From CAADGL01 sp964643885 (GTDB taxonomy: Bacteria > Planctomycetota > Phycisphaerae > UBA1845 > Fen-1342), in assembly GCA_964643885.1 (NCBI GenBank), contig CAZXUI010000067.1, positions 1-26,304 of the forward strand: a stretch of DNA of 26,304 nt, in the 5' to 3' direction. The translations under genes and the position numbers were made by a program. The notes under the pieces are model-generated. The model did not search any database, had not been told where the DNA came from, and worked only from the letters and a program-made list of their open reading frames with translations. Shown here in pieces: positions 23,641 through 26,304 of the stretch; positions within the stretch are counted from its first letter, which is position 1, and each line of letters starts with the position of its first letter.

Positions 23641-25450
23641 TTTCCTGACTCACGTTGACCGGAGCGGACTCTCGCGGCCAGGTCGCGACACGGGCGCCGC
23701 GTGCGCGCCGCGTTCGCGGGCGGGGATCGGCCGCGCCGCGGGCGGCGATTTGGCCGGGAGCGGACTGCTTGTGACAGACACGGCCACCAGGCAGTGCAAG
23801 CGCCGGTGCAAGGGAAGGGGCCGGGTCAGCCGCCGGCGGCGTTCGCGTCGGCGCTGGAGCGGCTGCCGCGGCGCCCCCAACCGGCCGGGCCGCGGGGTGT
23901 TCGACGAGCCGGTCCCAGGCGACTACGTCGGTCCGGGCTGCGGCGACTTGGTCGGGTTGGACTGATCGGCCGCCCGCGGTGGCGACCTGCCGGTTGCCCT
24001 CATCACGCCGCCGCTCGAGCGGTAGAGACGGCAGCGCCTCGAGGGCCCCAGCGACGTCGAGCAGGCGCGGGTCGGTGTACGTGTTCATCGTCAACTCGAT
24101 TGTACTGTGCCGCATGGCCGCTTGGGCGGTCCGCGGCGCGACGCCGCCCCTACTGAGATGCGTCCCGAAGGTGTGCCGCAGCGCGTGCACGTCGATCGTC
24201 CGGCCACGGTCGTCTCGCTTGTCGATCACCCACTTGCCGTTCCGAAGGACGCGCTTCGCCAGGCCGGCGGCGACGAGATCGAGGTCGAAGATGCGGATCA
24301 GGCCGTCGGGCACCTTGAACAGCGGCGTCTCCGGCGGCAGACGAGAGGGGATGGGGCCGCGTCTGGCTCGCGCTTCATCCTGTTCGAGTTTCAACCTCAC
24401 GCCTAGCCAGCCCAGCAGATCGGCGACGAGATCGCTGCGGAGCGGGATCTCGGCGCCGCGGCCGCTCTTCTCGTCGTGCGGATCGAGGACGGCGAACGAG
24501 ACGGCGCCCGGTCGTAAATCGAGCTCGAGCTGGCCGATGGTCAATGAGGCGAGCTCTCCCTTGCGAAGCCCGGTGAGCAGCAGCGTCTTGTAGATCAACG
24601 CCCGTTCGTGGCCGAGACGTTCGAGGCGGCGACGAGTCGCATCGGTGAGCGTCGCGACCTGCTGTCCCATTCGCTTGCCGCGTCGTATCGTCAGGGCGTC
24701 CTGCAACGGGCGGCAGCGGGCGACCTCGAGCAATCGGGTCATTTCCGCTTCGGTCAGGGCGCGGCGCGGCCGGCGGCGATCGGATTTCTCGTTCGCCTTT
24801 TCCAGGCGATGGAACGGATTCGACGTCAATCTGTGCGTGCCGACGCACCAGTTGGCGAATGCCGTCAGGGCGGACTGGTGGGCGTTGCGCGTGCGTGCCG
24901 ACATCCCTTCGGTCTCTCGTTGGTCGAGCCATCGCTCGAATGCCCGTCGCGAGAGATCGGCGAGGCGTTGGAAGCTGCACTCGCGCGAAATGCGGCGGAG
25001 GTTGTGCTCGACGTTTCGAACGTGATTCGCCGAGACCTTCCGGCCGCTGATCCGCTTGCTCCGCAGGTGCTCCAGATAATCAGCGATGTGCCGATTGAGC
25101 GTCGTGGTCCCGTGGGCGACCACCGCGTCTTCCGCCGCCGTCAGCAACCCGGCCCGTACGCGCTCGGCCCGTTTCACCAGCTCGGCGAGTACTTGCCGGG
25201 CGGCGCCCTCGTCACGGCAGTTCGTTGAGACCTCGACGACCCGGCCCGCCGCGTCCTTGAAGCGGGCCATGTACACGGCGGACTGGCCGCGGACCCTCGC
25301 CCTGCCGTCCACGCCGCTGATCACCTCGGCCGTTTGCCACCGGCCGCCGCGCGTCTTCCACCGGGCCACGCGTCGGCCGCCCGGTCCCTCGGTGAGCTCC
25401 GCCGTCGCCGGTACGGGCATCGTGTACTTTTTTCGGAAGATCATCGCCAT
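23594..25450 (-). CDS. Tyrosine recombinase / integrase of a tRNA-Gly element
   Basis: A 618-residue phage-type integrase. An N-terminal region of about 110 residues, then a SAM-like core-binding domain (about 115-220: TLNRHIADYLEHLRSKR, ARTRNAHQSALTAFANW), then the catalytic domain with a complete set: R296 in TGLRKGEL, K328 in DEKSGRGAEIPL, H422 and R425 in VHALRHTFGTHLSRGG, H448 in MRHSTIELT and nucleophile Y458 in TMNTYTD. After Y458 runs a tail of about 160 residues, Ala/Pro/Arg-rich and probably disordered, ending KRATGLEPATFSLEG; the tail end and the stop are antisense to tRNA-Gly, the stop lying opposite the anticodon stem. The ATG at 25450 is taken; an ATG two codons later is equally possible. 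The gene sits at the element's left edge, pointing outward into the tRNA. Confidence 0.92.
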   Translation of the reverse strand: MAMIFRKKYTMPVPATAELTEGPGGRRVARWKTRGGRWQTAEVISGVDGRARVRGQSAVYMARFKDAAGRVVEVSTNCRDEGAARQVLAELVKRAERVRAGLLTAAEDAVVAHGTTTLNRHIADYLEHLRSKRISGRKVSANHVRNVEHNLRRISRECSFQRLADLSRRAFERWLDQRETEGMSARTRNAHQSALTAFANWCVGTHRLTSNPFHRLEKANEKSDRRRPRRALTEAEMTRLLEVARCRPLQDALTIRRGKRMGQQVATLTDATRRRLERLGHERALIYKTLLLTGLRKGELASLTIGQLELDLRPGAVSFAVLDPHDEKSGRGAEIPLRSDLVADLLGWLGVRLKLEQDEARARRGPIPSRLPPETPLFKVPDGLIRIFDLDLVAAGLAKRVLRNGKWVIDKRDDRGRTIDVHALRHTFGTHLSRGGVAPRTAQAAMRHSTIELTMNTYTDPRLLDVAGALEALPSLPLERRRDEGNRQVATAGGRSVQPDQVAAARTDVVAWDRLVEHPAARPVGGAAAAAPAPTRTPPAADPAPSLAPALALPGGRVCHKQSAPGQIAARGAADPRPRTRRARGARVATWPRESAPVNVSQEKRATGLEPATFSLEG

Positions 25451-25514
25451 CGGCGCATCGGGTTCCCCGGGTCGTTCCGGGTCCTACACACTGAGCCTCG
25501 TTCGGCCGACAGGT

Positions 25515-26273
25515 TCAAGGCATGGCGCGCGAGCGTTTCTCCCCCTGGGAAACTGCCAAAACTGACTGAAGAGGGGATTCTTGGCGTTCTGTCACTTCTG
25601 TCAGTCGATCAGAAATCGGTCGCAGGAGCTTCGGATTCACCAGGTACCGTGTTCTGGATCGGCCCGCCGTTGGTTCAGTGATCTCTGCCAACCAATCGAG
25701 ATCCTGAAGCACATCGACCGCGCGCTTCGCAGCATCCCGTGATGTCAGCCCGACCCACTTCGGGCGATACACATCACGAAGTGCAAACTCGGTCGGAAGA
25801 GCGCCACTGGTGATCTTTCTGGCGAGCGCGACGGCCTCCGCGGTTTCTGGTGCGACCGCGATCGCGTATATTCGGTAGGCGTGAGCTTCCACGTAGCGGG
25901 CCCAGCCGATGGCTCGCCGAAGCACCTCGGCGCCTACGCGACCGGGCAGGCTCTCTGCCAAGTGAATAAGCAGAGCGAGAGACGGAACGAGACTTCTGTA
26001 CTTGGCGAGATGTGCAATGATTACCGGGTGGTCCTCATTGCTTCGAAGTCGAAGTTCCAGAGCGGAACGCCAATCGTCGAACTGTTGTTGCGCAGTTTCG
26101 TCGAAGCGAAGAAACGGGATAGCGAGCGGGTCGCGCTCGTCGGACTCCGCTCCGATCTGAGACGGCCGAACTGCGTCGAGACGGCGAAACACATCGTGGG
26201 CCATCCGCCGGGCGTTCGCGTCGGGCCTTCGATCCACGTTTCGCCAAGTCTTATTACCGGGAGCAGTAAACAT
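25515..26273 (-). CDS. DUF3987-like protein, C-terminal part (truncated or frameshifted)
   Basis: A 252-residue product matching the C-terminal portion of DUF3987-type proteins, large ATPase/primase-helicase-like proteins common on phages, plasmids and integrative elements. Recognisable pieces are IPFLRFDETAQQQFDDWRS (52-70), HLAKYRSLVPSLALLIHL (88-105), AIGWARYVEAHAYRIY (121-136) and FALRDVYRPKWVGL (163-176), followed by a winged-helix-like end. Relatives usually have several hundred residues before this part, including the ATPase. Here the frame is closed by a TAG at 26283-26285, ten bases before the ATG, which has no ribosome site. So the gene is either truncated, frameshifted at about 26270, or a small derivative. 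GC content is visibly lower than in the chromosomal genes, as expected for mobile cargo. It is 64 nt upstream of the integrase on the same strand. Confidence 0.65.
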   Translation of the reverse strand: MFTAPGNKTWRNVDRRPDANARRMAHDVFRRLDAVRPSQIGAESDERDPLAIPFLRFDETAQQQFDDWRSALELRLRSNEDHPVIIAHLAKYRSLVPSLALLIHLAESLPGRVGAEVLRRAIGWARYVEAHAYRIYAIAVAPETAEAVALARKITSGALPTEFALRDVYRPKWVGLTSRDAAKRAVDVLQDLDWLAEITEPTAGRSRTRYLVNPKLLRPISDRLTEVTERQESPLQSVLAVSQGEKRSRAMP

Positions 26274-26304
26274 TGAACAACTCTACCCTGCTGCGTAACG
26301 GACG

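Noticed and set aside
23358..23648. Open frame of 96 codons with GGGAGG six bases before a GTG, reading through the tandem repeats
   Set aside because: It runs straight through tRNA-Gly (NSMVECQPSKLNVAGSSPVAR is the tRNA read as protein), so the coding appearance comes from the repeat period and the tRNA.
25451..26304. Second copy of the tRNA-Gly 3' end (attR)
   Set aside because: I looked for GGTTCGAGTCC and CGTCGCCCGCT in this stretch and found no copy; the element must continue past the window.

Overview
The window reads as high-GC chromosomal DNA from a planctomycete-like bacterium (Phycisphaerae-type is my best guess). The basis is the mix of a PEP-CTERM surface protein, a secreted protein ending in a planctomycete-style dockerin-like tail, a collagen-like protein with an EF-hand-like loop, Ig/BNR and beta-helix/PA14 secreted proteins, a UbiX-UbiA pair of the kind used for menaquinone, and a short dispersed inverted repeat of a kind I remember from planctomycete genomes. 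This is inference from gene content; there is no rRNA or other taxonomic marker.

Layout. 200-2276 (minus): murQ followed 7 nt later by a GT4 glycosyltransferase. 2576-3271 (plus): PEP-CTERM protein with a good sigma70-like promoter. 3561-3686 (plus): a 41-codon amphipathic small protein. 3767-9031 (plus): a tightly coupled four-gene operon with GTGA overlaps at every junction: membrane/TPR-like protein, ubiX, ubiA-type prenyltransferase, GT-C-like membrane protein. It ends at a strong hairpin facing convergent genes. 9100-14269 (minus): collagen-like protein broken by a 100-N assembly gap, small lipoprotein, guaA, and a large polytopic membrane protein. 14577-15698 (plus): M42 aminopeptidase. 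15983-22215 (minus): secreted HEXXH protein, a frameshifted BNR/Ig/dockerin-like secreted protein, and a beta-helix/PA14 protein. 22309-23208 (plus): histone-deacetylase-family enzyme, divergent from the beta-helix gene.

From 23209 to the end lies the mobile edge: a promoter-like site opening into short tandem repeats, tRNA-Gly(TCC), then a tyrosine recombinase whose 3' end runs antisense into the tRNA gene, then a lower-GC DUF3987-type fragment. This is the left boundary of an integrative element whose body lies to the right of the window.

Themes. Several genes concern the cell envelope: murQ recycles MurNAc-6-P, GT4 and GT-C-like proteins suggest glycan assembly, and many products are exported. 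ubiX and the prenyltransferase most likely serve quinone (futalosine-type menaquinone) synthesis. I did not find a clearly novel multi-gene defence or biosynthetic system; the most promising leads are the tRNA/integrase junction, the 41-codon protein and the repeat tract before tRNA-Gly.
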